Below the pieces are notes generated by a model. The model saw only the letters and a program-made list of their open reading frames with translations. It did no database searches and was not told the DNA's origin. Below are positions 22,158 through 30,465 of a DNA stretch of 64,000 bases, piece by piece. The position numbers and the translations under genes were made by a program. The stretch's first letter is position 1, and each line of letters starts with the position of its first letter. This DNA is from Acidimicrobiia bacterium (GTDB lineage: Bacteria > Actinomycetota > Acidimicrobiia > Acidimicrobiales > AC-14): positions 1 to 64,000 of the forward strand of contig JAHFUR010000012.1 of the NCBI GenBank assembly GCA_023264995.1. Reading direction: 5' to 3'.

Positions 22158-24185
22158 CTACCCAGTAGCCGGCGCTTCGATCCCTAGTTGCCAGAAGACG
22201 AACGCCCAGGTGTCGGCGCCCTCGTCGGCCTGCTTCCACGCCGGCTTGCCCACCCCGTGGCCGGCGCGTGATTCGATGCGCACCAGCACGGGCCGGTCGA
22301 GGGGGCTGGCGGTGGCCGCCTGCAACCGGGCCGCGAACTTGCGGGCGTGCAGCGGGTCGACCCGCGAGTCGGACTCGGCCGTCGTGACCAGGGTGGACGG
22401 GTAGGCCACGCCGTCGGTGACGTGGTGGTACGGGGAGTACGCCTCCAGCACCGCGAACTGGTCGGGGTCGTCGGGGTCCCCGTACTCGGGGATCCACAGG
22501 GCGCCGATGAGGAACTGGTGGTAGCGGAGCATGTCGAGGAGCGGGACGCTGCACACCGCGACCCGGCACAGGTCGGGCCGCTGGGTGAGCGCGGCGCCGA
22601 CGAGCAGCCCCCCGTTCGAGCCACCCCGGATGGCCAACCGCTCCCGCGAGGTGCGGCCCTCGGCCACCAGCCAGTCGGCGCCGGCGTAGAAGTCGTCGAA
22701 GCACTGCTGCTTGGCCGCCAGCATGCCGGCCTTGTGCCAGTCCTCGCCGTACTCGCCCCCGCCCCGGATGCCGGCGACGGCCCAGACCCCGCCGGCCTCG
22801 CAGAACGCCACGGTGGCCGACGAGTAGCCCGGGCTGTTGGTGATGGCGAAGCCGCCGTAGGCGGTGAGCAGCGTCGGCGTGCTCGGCGAGACCTCGGTGG
22901 CGGCGGCCCGCACCAGGAACATGGGCACGGAGACGCCGTCGGTGGACGGGTAGAAGACCTGCTCGACCACGAACGCCGAGGCGTCGACCGGCGAGGGGAA
23001 CGTGGTCCACGGTCCCGCGGCGTCGCCCTCGGCCGCAGCCCAACGCCAGAGGCCGGACGGCCGGGCGAAGGAGGTGAAGGTGAAGAACGCCCGCCCGGTC
23101 GCCGGGTCGGCGTCCAGCCCGCCGATGGAGCCGAGCTCAGGGAGGGCGATCTCCCGCCCATCGGCGCCATCAAGGTCGTAGTGGTGGAGCTTGGACACCG
23201 CGTGCTCGGCCGACGCCACGACGAGCCGGTGGCCGGCGACCACCGCGCTGTCGATGACTGCGCTGGACTCCGGGACGATCGTCCGCCAGTGCCCGACCTG
23301 GGGCGCCGAGAGGGCGGCGGTGACGACCCGCCCCCGGGGCGCGCCCAAGTTCGTCACTGCAAAGAGGTGCTGGCCCACGATCTGGCACCAGGTCGTCGCC
23401 TCCTCGTGCTCGACCACCACCGTGCGCTGGCCGGTCTCGCGGTCGAGGAGGACCACGTCGGTCCGGGTCGGCATGTAGCTGACGTGGAAGGCGAGCCACC
23501 TGCCGTCGGGCGAGATCGACGATGCCGGCAGCGCCGTCTTCTCCAAGCCGCCGAGCAGCAGTTCGTCGGCTGCCGGGTCGTCGCCCACCCGGTGCCACCA
23601 CACGGTCTCCCAATACCCGGCCTCGCCGGCGGGCACGGTGGCGGGGTCGGGCAGACGGCTGTAGGCAAAGGCCGACCCGTCGGGCATCCACGCCAGCGAG
23701 GGGTGGCGGATATGAGGGATCGCGTCGGCCAGCAGCTCGCCGGAAGCCAGGTCGACGATCCTCAGGGTGCCGTGCTCGCTCCCGCCCTCGGACACCCCGT
23801 AGGCCACCAGGCGACCATCGGGGGACGGGGAGTACCAGTCGATCGAGGCGGCATGGTCGGCAGCCATGCCGTGCGGGTCGACCACCACCTTGGGCGGGGC
23901 GTCGAGGTCGACCGCGGAGCGGGCCATGAGCACGAACTGGTCACGGTCGCCGTCGCGCTCGAGGGTGAACACCAGGTCGGCGACCGCCGACGGCGCGCCG
24001 ACCAGCCCGACCCGGAGGAGGGACAGGAGCCGTCGGTGGAGTGCTGGGCGAGCGGGGAGGGCGTCGAGCACGGAGCGGGTGTGCTCGTTCTGGGCCGCGC
24101 TCCATTCCGCCACCTCCGGGGAGCCACCGTCCTCGAGCCACCGGTAGGGGTCGTGCACCGGGGTGCCGTGCCGCACTTCGACCAC
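22158..24185 (-). CDS. prolyl oligopeptidase family serine peptidase
   Basis: The 675-residue protein has an N-terminal beta-propeller opening with RHGTPVHDPYRWLEDG, the signature of prolyl oligopeptidases. A C-terminal alpha/beta hydrolase domain follows. The catalytic Ser is in RGGSNGGLL (about residue 520), the Asp in DSRVDPLHARK and the His in RAGHGVGKP near the end. It hydrolyses short peptides, mainly after proline, in the cytosol. The GTG at 24185 was chosen because it puts the family motif near the N-terminus; the longer open frame would read through the bL37 gene. Full family length. Confidence 0.88.
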   Translation of the reverse strand: MVEVRHGTPVHDPYRWLEDGGSPEVAEWSAAQNEHTRSVLDALPARPALHRRLLSLLRVGLVGAPSAVADLVFTLERDGDRDQFVLMARSAVDLDAPPKVVVDPHGMAADHAASIDWYSPSPDGRLVAYGVSEGGSEHGTLRIVDLASGELLADAIPHIRHPSLAWMPDGSAFAYSRLPDPATVPAGEAGYWETVWWHRVGDDPAADELLLGGLEKTALPASSISPDGRWLAFHVSYMPTRTDVVLLDRETGQRTVVVEHEEATTWCQIVGQHLFAVTNLGAPRGRVVTAALSAPQVGHWRTIVPESSAVIDSAVVAGHRLVVASAEHAVSKLHHYDLDGADGREIALPELGSIGGLDADPATGRAFFTFTSFARPSGLWRWAAAEGDAAGPWTTFPSPVDASAFVVEQVFYPSTDGVSVPMFLVRAAATEVSPSTPTLLTAYGGFAITNSPGYSSATVAFCEAGGVWAVAGIRGGGEYGEDWHKAGMLAAKQQCFDDFYAGADWLVAEGRTSRERLAIRGGSNGGLLVGAALTQRPDLCRVAVCSVPLLDMLRYHQFLIGALWIPEYGDPDDPDQFAVLEAYSPYHHVTDGVAYPSTLVTTAESDSRVDPLHARKFAARLQAATASPLDRPVLVRIESRAGHGVGKPAWKQADEGADTWAFVFWQLGIEAPATG

Positions 24186-24219
24186 ATCTCGCGCCGGCGT
24201 GGCCGGCGCAGGCGGAACG

Positions 24220-24303
24220 CTAACGACCGGCGTTCGGCTTCTTGCCGTGGTTGGCCTTCTTGCGCCGAGCCTTGATCTTGCGCTTGTTCGTCTTCTTCGA
24301 CAT
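24220..24303 (-). CDS. ribosomal protein bL37-like (27 residues)
   Basis: This tiny basic protein begins MSKKTNKRKIKARRKK and ends KANHGKKPNAGR. The ANHGKxPNA ending is what I recall of bL37, the small extra protein of the actinobacterial large ribosomal subunit. Almost half of its residues are Lys or Arg, and it would lie in a ribosomal RNA pocket. It sits 34 bases upstream of the peptidase gene on the same strand. Gene callers often miss it because of its size. Recognition is from memory of the family. Confidence 0.82.
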   Translation of the reverse strand: MSKKTNKRKIKARRKKANHGKKPNAGR

Positions 24304-24384
24304 GGTGCGGGCAGGTTAGCCGCTACGCCCGGCGGGTCGAGCCCTGCCGGGCGTCGCGGCCCGTCCTTGCACGCGTGCGGGAGC

Positions 24385-26172
24385 TCAGGGGCAGCCCACG
24401 GTGGCATCACCCGGGTCACCGCCGCCGTTGCAGACATCGGTGCCGGCGCCGCCGCTGATCCGGTCGATGCCGGTGCCACCCATCAGGGTGTCATCTCCGT
24501 CGTCACCGCTGATGTCGTCGTTCCCGGCATCACCCGAGATGGTGTCGTTCCCGGCGCCGCCGGTGAGGAAGTCGCGCCCGTCACCGCCGCAGATGGTGTC
24601 GTCGCCGTCACCACCGCTGATCTGGTCGCTGCCCGCGAGGCCGACGATGAGGTCATTGCCGCCCATGCCGGCGATCCGGTCGTCGCCGTTGGTCCCGTAG
24701 ATCACGTCGTCGCCCGCGGTACCGACGGTGATCACCCCCGGCACGGCAACGATGGCTCCCGGCGGCGGGGTCGGCGGGACGGTCGCGCAGTTGGCCGCGC
24801 CACCCGCGGCGTTCACCGCGGCCAGGAGATCGATCCGGGGCGTGGTGGCCGTGCCACCGCCGGTCGAGTAGGTGATGGGAACGCCTGTAGCGATCAGGTC
24901 AGCCCGGAGCTGGGCCGTCGACCGCGCCGGATGGGCCTGGCTGAGCACGGCGAAGGCACCGACCACGTGGGGGGTGGCCATCGAGGTGCCGTTGAAGTTG
25001 GCCCACCCGTTCACGATCGACGAGTCGATGCTGCTGCCCGGTGCGAACACCTCGAGCAGCGGGCCCCGGTTGCTGAAGCCTGACACGGCATCGGCGTCGG
25101 TGGTCGACCCGACGGTGACCGCCGTCGAGATGCAACCCGGTGCGCTCACCGAGTTGAGGAAGGCGTTGTTGCCAGCGGCGATGACGGTGGCGATGCCGGC
25201 CGCAGCCAGCGCGTCGATGGCCGGCTTGCGGGGATCACCGTCGCAGTTGGCGGAGAACTGGCCGCCGCCGATGCTCATGTTGACAGCCCGGATGTTCCAG
25301 CCCGGGTTGGCGGCGGCGAGCGCGGCCACCCGGTTCAAGCCCTGGATCTGGTTGCTGGCGTAGCTCAGGACGCACGGCGCGACGCCTCCGCATGTGCCGG
25401 CATTGTCGAACCGGGTGAAGACCTGGATGGCGACGATGCCGGCGTCGGGCGCCACCCCGGCCGTCGGGGCCCCGGGCACCCCCTGCCCGTCACCCGCGGC
25501 GATGCCGGCGACGTGGGTGCCGTGGTCGCACAGCTGGGCTGCGCCGTTGAGGCAGTTGGGCAGACCGTCGGCATTGGAGTTGGCCAGGTCGGTAGTCGTG
25601 CCGTTCGGGCACAGGGAGGACTCCTGGTCGGCCCCGCTGTTGTTCGGGTCCGAGAAGCAGGCCATGCTCAGGATGCGCGACGTACCGGGGTTGCCACCGT
25701 TGTTGTCGCGGAAGAACGGGTGGTCGGCGTCGATGCCGGTGTCGAGGACGGCGACGGTGACCCCGGCCCCGGTGAGCCCGAGGCCCCGGGTGACGTCGGC
25801 GTGGATCACCGGCAGGCTCGAGTTGAGCGTCACGGGGTCGGCCTTGTCCGCGCTCACCTGCACGACATCGCGGTTGGCGGCGAGGGCCCGCACCGTGGTG
25901 CCCGTGCCCGTCAGCAGCACGTACGGCAGCGGGTCGAGCGCCTGCACGTCGGTCGCCCCCTTGCCCCGCACCGAGGCAGCCACCGACTGGCCTCGCTCGG
26001 GGCTGCTGACCACGGCGATCAGCCGCACCGGCTGGGCGTCGGCCTGGACGGCAAGGCCCTCCTCCACCTTGACCGGGGTGGGGACCCCGGCCCCGGCCGT
26101 CGGGGCCCCTCCCAACGCAGGTGGGGCGAGGAGCGCCACGACCGCGACTACCAACATGATCGACTTCCGCAC
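24385..26172 (-). CDS. secreted subtilisin-like (S8) protease with RTX-type calcium-binding repeats
   Basis: The 595-residue exported protein has a signal peptide (about residues 1-25: basic start, then VVAVVALLAPPALG). An I9-like propeptide (about 35-115) follows, then an S8 catalytic domain. The triad is Asp in AVLDTGIDADHPFF, His in DHGTHVAGIAAG and Ser in FNGTSMATPHVVG. The C-terminal 115 residues hold GGxGxDxI/L nonapeptide repeats (GGNDLIVGL, GGDGDDTIC, GGAGNDTIS and others) of hemolysin type, which bind calcium. A GTG at 26172 gives the best signal peptide. It faces a lipoprotein gene with an I9-like domain. Confidence 0.88.
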   Translation of the reverse strand: MRKSIMLVVAVVALLAPPALGGAPTAGAGVPTPVKVEEGLAVQADAQPVRLIAVVSSPERGQSVAASVRGKGATDVQALDPLPYVLLTGTGTTVRALAANRDVVQVSADKADPVTLNSSLPVIHADVTRGLGLTGAGVTVAVLDTGIDADHPFFRDNNGGNPGTSRILSMACFSDPNNSGADQESSLCPNGTTTDLANSNADGLPNCLNGAAQLCDHGTHVAGIAAGDGQGVPGAPTAGVAPDAGIVAIQVFTRFDNAGTCGGVAPCVLSYASNQIQGLNRVAALAAANPGWNIRAVNMSIGGGQFSANCDGDPRKPAIDALAAAGIATVIAAGNNAFLNSVSAPGCISTAVTVGSTTDADAVSGFSNRGPLLEVFAPGSSIDSSIVNGWANFNGTSMATPHVVGAFAVLSQAHPARSTAQLRADLIATGVPITYSTGGGTATTPRIDLLAAVNAAGGAANCATVPPTPPPGAIVAVPGVITVGTAGDDVIYGTNGDDRIAGMGGNDLIVGLAGSDQISGGDGDDTICGGDGRDFLTGGAGNDTISGDAGNDDISGDDGDDTLMGGTGIDRISGGAGTDVCNGGGDPGDATVGCP

Positions 26173-26351
26173 GCCGCACGCTCCTCCGCCTGAGGTCGGC
26201 TCAGCCAAGTCCGGTCACGTTCGTGCCGACGGCGATCACCGACGAACCCCTTACCCCTGCCGCCGCCATTGTTCGCTTGTTCGGTCCGCTTGTCAACGGT
26301 GGGGCAACCAGTCACGATGATCGGTGACCGGACCCAACCCGGGAGGCACCA

Positions 26352-26963
26352 ATGGTCAAGCGGCTCGGCGTGTGGACCGCGATCGCAGGGTTGCTGGCCG
26401 GCTCGGCGCTGGGGTGCGGCGCCGGCGGCGACGGCGCAACACCGGGGACCGCCCGACCACAGGACCAGACCCCCGAGGGCCGGGCCGACGCCACGACCGG
26501 CACCGCCGCGCCCGCCGGCGGGACAGCCCCCTCGGCTCCGTCGAGCACGACCGCACCGGTGGGGACGACCGTGCCGCCGAGCGTGAGCACGCCGGCCGCG
26601 CCGGCCGCGCCGGCGTCGACGGCAGCAGGCCCCGTCGCCACGACCGCGCCCGCCCCGCCCGCCACCTCGCCGACCACGGCACTCGCGCCTCGCCGAGGCG
26701 CCGTTGTCACCCTGGCGGTCGACTGGCGGCCCGAGAGCCAGCTGGCGCCGCCGGCGCTGGCCGACCAGCGTCGGCGCATCGAAGCGGCGCAGGACGAGGT
26801 GGTGCAGGCCCTGGCCGGTCACGGGGCGCTCTCGGCGCGCCTGACCGAGACGGCGCAGCTCGCCGTGTCGGCCGACGACGTCGGGCTGGCCACCATTTCG
26901 GCCCTCCCGAGCGTGCGCTCCGTGCAGCCGAACCAAATCAGCGCCCCAGCCACTTCGAGCTGA
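26352..26963 (+). CDS. secreted lipoprotein with I9-inhibitor-like C-terminal domain
   Basis: The 203-residue lipoprotein has a signal peptide with lipobox ALGC, so lipidation at Cys22-23 is expected. A Thr/Ala/Pro-rich linker spans about residues 30-115. The C-terminal 85 residues read VVTLAVDW, then a helix, then LTETAQLAVSADDVGLATI and SALPSVRSVQPNQ. The final pattern (LxxLPxVxxVxPNQ) is the signature I would expect of an I9 subtilisin propeptide. It is divergent from a subtilase, so it may inhibit or assist folding of that enzyme; this is inference. GGGAGG lies 6 bases before the ATG. Confidence 0.6.
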   Translation: MVKRLGVWTAIAGLLAGSALGCGAGGDGATPGTARPQDQTPEGRADATTGTAAPAGGTAPSAPSSTTAPVGTTVPPSVSTPAAPAAPASTAAGPVATTAPAPPATSPTTALAPRRGAVVTLAVDWRPESQLAPPALADQRRRIEAAQDEVVQALAGHGALSARLTETAQLAVSADDVGLATISALPSVRSVQPNQISAPATSS

Positions 26964-27005
26964 CCGGTGGGGCCCTGGGCGACCGGCCAGCACATGCGCC
27001 CCGGT

Positions 27006-27011
27006 TACCCT
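27006..27011 (+). promoter_or_regulatory. -10 box TACCCT, leaderless start of ychF
   Basis: TACCCT is followed by seven bases and the ATG at 27019. Confidence 0.5.
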
Positions 27012-27018
27012 GGCTCGA

Positions 27019-28095
27019 ATGGAACGCCTGGGCCTCGTCGGCCTCCCCAACGCCGGGAAGTCGTCGCTCTTCAACGCCATGACCGGCGGGTCGGTGCCGG
27101 TCGCCGCCCACCCGTTCTCGACGACGGAGAACCACGTCGGCATCGCCCAGGTGCCCGACCCCCGGCTGCGGGCGCTGGCCGAGATGAGCAAGTCCAAGAA
27201 GGTCGTGGGCGCCACCTTGGAGTTCGTCGACATCGCCGGCCTGGTGGCGGGCTCGTCCACCGGCGAGGGCATGGGCAACCGGTTCCTGGGCGGCATCCGC
27301 GAGGTCGATGCCATCCTCATGGTCCTGCGGGCCTTCGCCGACGACAACGTCGTCGGGGACCACGACCCCCTCGACGACCTTCACACCCTCGAGCTCGAGC
27401 TGGTCCTGGCCGACGCCGACTCGGTCGAGGCCCAGATCACCAAGCGCCGCAAGATGGCCCGCAACGACCCGATGCTGAAGGGCGAGGTGGAGGCCATGGA
27501 GGCCGCCCTGGAGTGCCTCAACGCCGGCGTGCCCGTCTACCGCTCGTCGCTCACCACCGACCAGCGCCGCGACCTGCGTTCCACCTTCCTGCTCACCAAC
27601 AAGCCGGTCCTGGCCGTCGTCAACCTGGGCGAGGACCAGGTGGCCGACGCCGACGAGCTGACCAAGCCGGTGGCCGCCGAGCTGGGCGACGCGGCGGAGG
27701 TGCTCGGCGTCAGCGTGCAGCTCGAGGCCGAGGCCTCGTCGCTCGACGAGGCCGACCGTGCCGAGCTGCTCGAAGGCCTGGGGCTCGGCGAGGGCGCCCT
27801 TCCCCGCGTGATCCGGGCCGCTTACCAGCTACTGGGCCGGCGCACGTTCCTCACGACGGGCGACAAGGAGTCACGGGCCTGGACGTTCCGGGCCGGGGCG
27901 AAAGCACCCGAGTGCGCCGGCGTCATCCACTCCGACCTCCAGCGTGGGTTCATCCGGGCCGAGATCATTCGCTGGGACGAGCTGCTGGAGCTGGGATCGT
28001 GGCAGAAGGCCAAGGAGGTCGGCCGGCTGCGGGTCGAGGGAAAGGACTACGAGGTCGCCGACGGCGACGTCCTCGAGATCCGCTTCAACGTGTAG
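27019..28095 (+). CDS. ychF: redox-regulated ATPase YchF (Obg family)
   Basis: This 358-residue P-loop protein is of normal family length. G1 is GLPNAGKSSLFNAM (about residues 7-20), G3 is DIAGL, and the G4 region is TNKPVLAVVNL. The coiled-coil insertion carries AQITKRRKMARN. The C-terminal TGS domain ends LRVEGKDYEVADGDVLEIRFNV. YchF/Ola1 hydrolyses ATP and binds ribosomes. The catalytic Gln region is hydrophobic, as usual in this group. It is the first gene of a tight run (ychF, DUF192, rsmI) with single-base or four-base overlaps, likely one operon. Confidence 0.93.
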   Translation: MERLGLVGLPNAGKSSLFNAMTGGSVPVAAHPFSTTENHVGIAQVPDPRLRALAEMSKSKKVVGATLEFVDIAGLVAGSSTGEGMGNRFLGGIREVDAILMVLRAFADDNVVGDHDPLDDLHTLELELVLADADSVEAQITKRRKMARNDPMLKGEVEAMEAALECLNAGVPVYRSSLTTDQRRDLRSTFLLTNKPVLAVVNLGEDQVADADELTKPVAAELGDAAEVLGVSVQLEAEASSLDEADRAELLEGLGLGEGALPRVIRAAYQLLGRRTFLTTGDKESRAWTFRAGAKAPECAGVIHSDLQRGFIRAEIIRWDELLELGSWQKAKEVGRLRVEGKDYEVADGDVLEIRFNV

Positions 28096-28430
28096 TGAAC
28101 TTCGGCTGGTTGCTGCGTGACGGGGAGGTCCTCGCCGCCCTGGAAGTGGCCGAGACCCGCCAAGAGCGGGTGCAGGGCCTCCTCGGGCGCGAGGGGATCG
28201 ACGGCGCCATCTTGTTGCGACCGGCCCGGTCGGTGCACTCGGTGGGCATGGCCTTCACCATCGACGTGGCCTTCTGCACCAACGACCTCCTCGTCCTCCG
28301 CACCATCTGCCTCCGCCCCGGTCGCATGACCCGACCGTCGCTCCGAGGCGGCACGATCATCGAGGCCGAGAAGGGGTCGTTCGACCGCTGGCGCCTCCAG
28401 GTCGGCGACCGGCTCGAGATCAGGCAGTGA
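28095..28430 (+). CDS. DUF192 family protein
   Basis: The 111-residue protein has family landmarks RVQGLLGREGIDGAILLRPARSVHSVGMAFTIDVAF (about residues 22-60; the GMxFxIDVxF stretch is diagnostic) and a terminal LQVGDRLEI. DUF192 proteins are small beta-rich domains of unknown function, often extracytoplasmic in other bacteria; no signal peptide is seen here. The GTG shares its first base with the last base of the ychF stop (TAGTG). The stop overlaps the rsmI start, so the three genes are coupled. Confidence 0.8.
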   Translation: MNFGWLLRDGEVLAALEVAETRQERVQGLLGREGIDGAILLRPARSVHSVGMAFTIDVAFCTNDLLVLRTICLRPGRMTRPSLRGGTIIEAEKGSFDRWRLQVGDRLEIRQ

Positions 28431-29266
28431 GCGGCCGGCTGGTGCTGGTCGGCACGCCGATCGGCAACCTCGGCGACCTTTCGCCCCGGGCCGTCGAGGC
28501 CCTCACCACCGCCGACACCATCGCCTGCGAGGACACCCGGCGCACCCGCGCCCTCCTGTCGCACCTGGGCCTGCCGGGCGGGCGCCGGCTGCTCGCGGTC
28601 CACGATCACAACGAGGCCGTCAAGGTGGCCGACGTGCTGGACCGGCTGGACAAGGGCGAGTCGGTGGTGGTCGTGACCGACGCCGGCATGCCCGGCATCT
28701 CCGACCCGGGTGAGCGCCTGGTGGCGGCGGCAGCGGCCGCCAACCACCCCGTCGAGGTGGTACCCGGCCCGTCGGCCATGGTCGCCGCCCTCGTCGTGAG
28801 CGGCCTTCCCGCCGGCCGCTTCTGCTTCGAGGGGTTCCTCCCCCGCAAGGGTGCGGCCCGGGCCCGCCGGCTAGCCGAGGTGGCGGCGGACAGCCGCACG
28901 ACGGTGATCTTCGAGGCCCCGCCCCGCGTGCGCCAGACCGTCGCCGATCTCGCCGGCGCCGCTGGCGGGGACCGCCGGGTGGCCATCGTGCGGGAGCTGA
29001 CCAAGGTGCACGAGGAGGTGTGGCGGGGGACGCTCGCCGGCGCCGCCGACCACCTGGCCACCAAGGAGCCGCGTGGCGAGTACGTGGTCGTCCTCAACGG
29101 CGCCCCTCCCCCCTTGCCGGCAGGCGAGGAGGCGGTCGAGGCCGCCCTGCAGGCCCATCTCGACGCCGGCGTCGACAAGCGCACGGCGGTCGCCGCGGTC
29201 ACCACCGCCCTGAGCGTGCCGAAACGCGTCGTCTACGACATGGCACTCGACCTCTGGTCGCGGTAA
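28427..29266 (+). CDS. rsmI: 16S rRNA (cytidine1402-2'-O)-methyltransferase RsmI
   Basis: The 279-residue tetrapyrrole-methylase fold protein opens [20 protein letters not shown] (residues 5-24), the RsmI signature. [12 protein letters not shown] (about 34-45), [14 protein letters not shown] (about 85-98) and [13 protein letters not shown] follow, and PRKGAAR is near the middle. It uses SAM to methylate the ribose of C1402 in 16S rRNA. The length is normal. The GTG start overlaps the DUF192 stop (GTGA). Confidence 0.92.
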   Translation: MSGRLVLVGTPIGNLGDLSPRAVEALTTADTIACEDTRRTRALLSHLGLPGGRRLLAVHDHNEAVKVADVLDRLDKGESVVVVTDAGMPGISDPGERLVAAAAAANHPVEVVPGPSAMVAALVVSGLPAGRFCFEGFLPRKGAARARRLAEVAADSRTTVIFEAPPRVRQTVADLAGAAGGDRRVAIVRELTKVHEEVWRGTLAGAADHLATKEPRGEYVVVLNGAPPPLPAGEEAVEAALQAHLDAGVDKRTAVAAVTTALSVPKRVVYDMALDLWSR

Positions 29267-29287
29267 AACGTTCCCGAGGCGAAGGCG

Positions 29288-30415
29288 GTGGTCGGCATGG
29301 CGGAAGCAGGCGGTCCTCTCGATCGGCGGCCCGGCGCGACGCGCGCACGGATCTTCGGGCTCGTCCTCCTCGTCCTGGTCGCCGGCGCGGGCGTGGTCGC
29401 CCTCACCGACCGCTCGGCCGACGCGCCCACCCAGCTGGCCACGGGCACAGAGCCGGCGAGCACGGCGCCGGGCCCGGCGACCACCCTTGCCCTGGAGTTC
29501 ATCGCCGGCCAGCCGATCGGCACCCGCCTCGACGTCACCGTGCCCCCGGGCTGGACGAAGCTCTTCGCCGCCGGCGAACGGCTGGTCGTGTCGACCCGCC
29601 CCCTCTCCGATGCCGACCGGACGTTGGCCTTGCTGGCCCGCAACGACGCGGCCTTCAGCAGCGGGTTCCCTGCCGACGCCGTGGTTGTGGTGGTGGGCGG
29701 CGACCCCGTCGAAGCCAAGTACACGACCGGGCCGGACGGTTCCCAGGTGGCGCCCGGGCCGGCGTACGCCCTCGGCCCCGAGCGGGTGCTGGCCGGCGGG
29801 GTGCGGGTACGGCGGGGTGACGTACCGCAGTCGATCGTGAAGATCGCCTCGTACGCCGGCCCAAAGGCACCGGCGTCGCGGCTGGCGGAGGCCGAGGTCA
29901 TCGCCGGCGGGCTCCGTCTGGTGCGCACGGGGGACCCGTCTGTCCACCCCTCGCCGCCACCGCCCGGGAGCCGGCCCGGCCTACCGGCCGGCACCCTGCC
30001 CGTGCCGGAGACCGGGCTGCCTGAGGTGGCCCGGGCCGCGGCCAGCGGCTCCACACTGGTGCTGGTAGCCGGGCACGACTGTGCCTACCTACGGTGGGTG
30101 GATGCGCAGCGGGAGCTCCCCGGCTACCAACCCCTGGCCGGGGGCTGCGCCACCCGTCAGCCCGGCACCATGATCGAGACCCTCGGCCAACCCGTCCCCG
30201 TGATGCGGGGACCGGGGAGCGCGCCGGCGACGGTCGTGATGTTCCGGGCCGGCACCGGTGTTGCCCGGTTGACCGCCCGGCTGGCCGACGGCCGGACGGT
30301 CCCGGCGACGACCGGCGCCGACGGGTGGGGACTGGTCGCCACCGAAGGCCGGGTGGTGGGCCTGACCGCCATCGATCCCCAGGGCCGGAGCGCGCCGGAG
30401 CAGCTCGTCGGCTGA
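29288..30415 (+). CDS. membrane-anchored hypothetical protein
   Basis: The 375-residue protein is not recognised. A cytoplasmic stretch of about 20 residues precedes one hydrophobic segment (IFGLVLLVLVAGAGVVAL, about residues 22-40). The rest would be extracytoplasmic: an Ala/Pro-rich linker, a beta-rich region (VTVPPGWTKLFAAGERLVVSTRP) and a second beta-rich half with AGHDCAYLRWVDAQ and a nearby GGCATRQPG that may form a disulfide. A GTG at 29288 and an ATG at 29297 are both possible starts. It lies between rsmI and metG on the same strand. Confidence 0.65.
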   Translation: MVGMAEAGGPLDRRPGATRARIFGLVLLVLVAGAGVVALTDRSADAPTQLATGTEPASTAPGPATTLALEFIAGQPIGTRLDVTVPPGWTKLFAAGERLVVSTRPLSDADRTLALLARNDAAFSSGFPADAVVVVVGGDPVEAKYTTGPDGSQVAPGPAYALGPERVLAGGVRVRRGDVPQSIVKIASYAGPKAPASRLAEAEVIAGGLRLVRTGDPSVHPSPPPPGSRPGLPAGTLPVPETGLPEVARAAASGSTLVLVAGHDCAYLRWVDAQRELPGYQPLAGGCATRQPGTMIETLGQPVPVMRGPGSAPATVVMFRAGTGVARLTARLADGRTVPATTGADGWGLVATEGRVVGLTAIDPQGRSAPEQLVG

Positions 30416-30453
30416 TCGGGCCGATACCCCGGAGCCACCCGGCAGGCGGTCGG

Positions 30454-30459
30454 TACTCT
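30454..30459 (+). promoter_or_regulatory. -10 box TACTCT, leaderless start of metG
   Basis: TACTCT is followed by six bases and the GTG at 30466. Confidence 0.45.
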
Positions 30460-30465
30460 GGCGCC

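Noticed and set aside
24401-24700. Pro/Ser-rich plus-strand ORF over the protease's repeat region
   Set aside because: It is the complement of the Asp/Gly-rich calcium-binding repeats and has no independent support.
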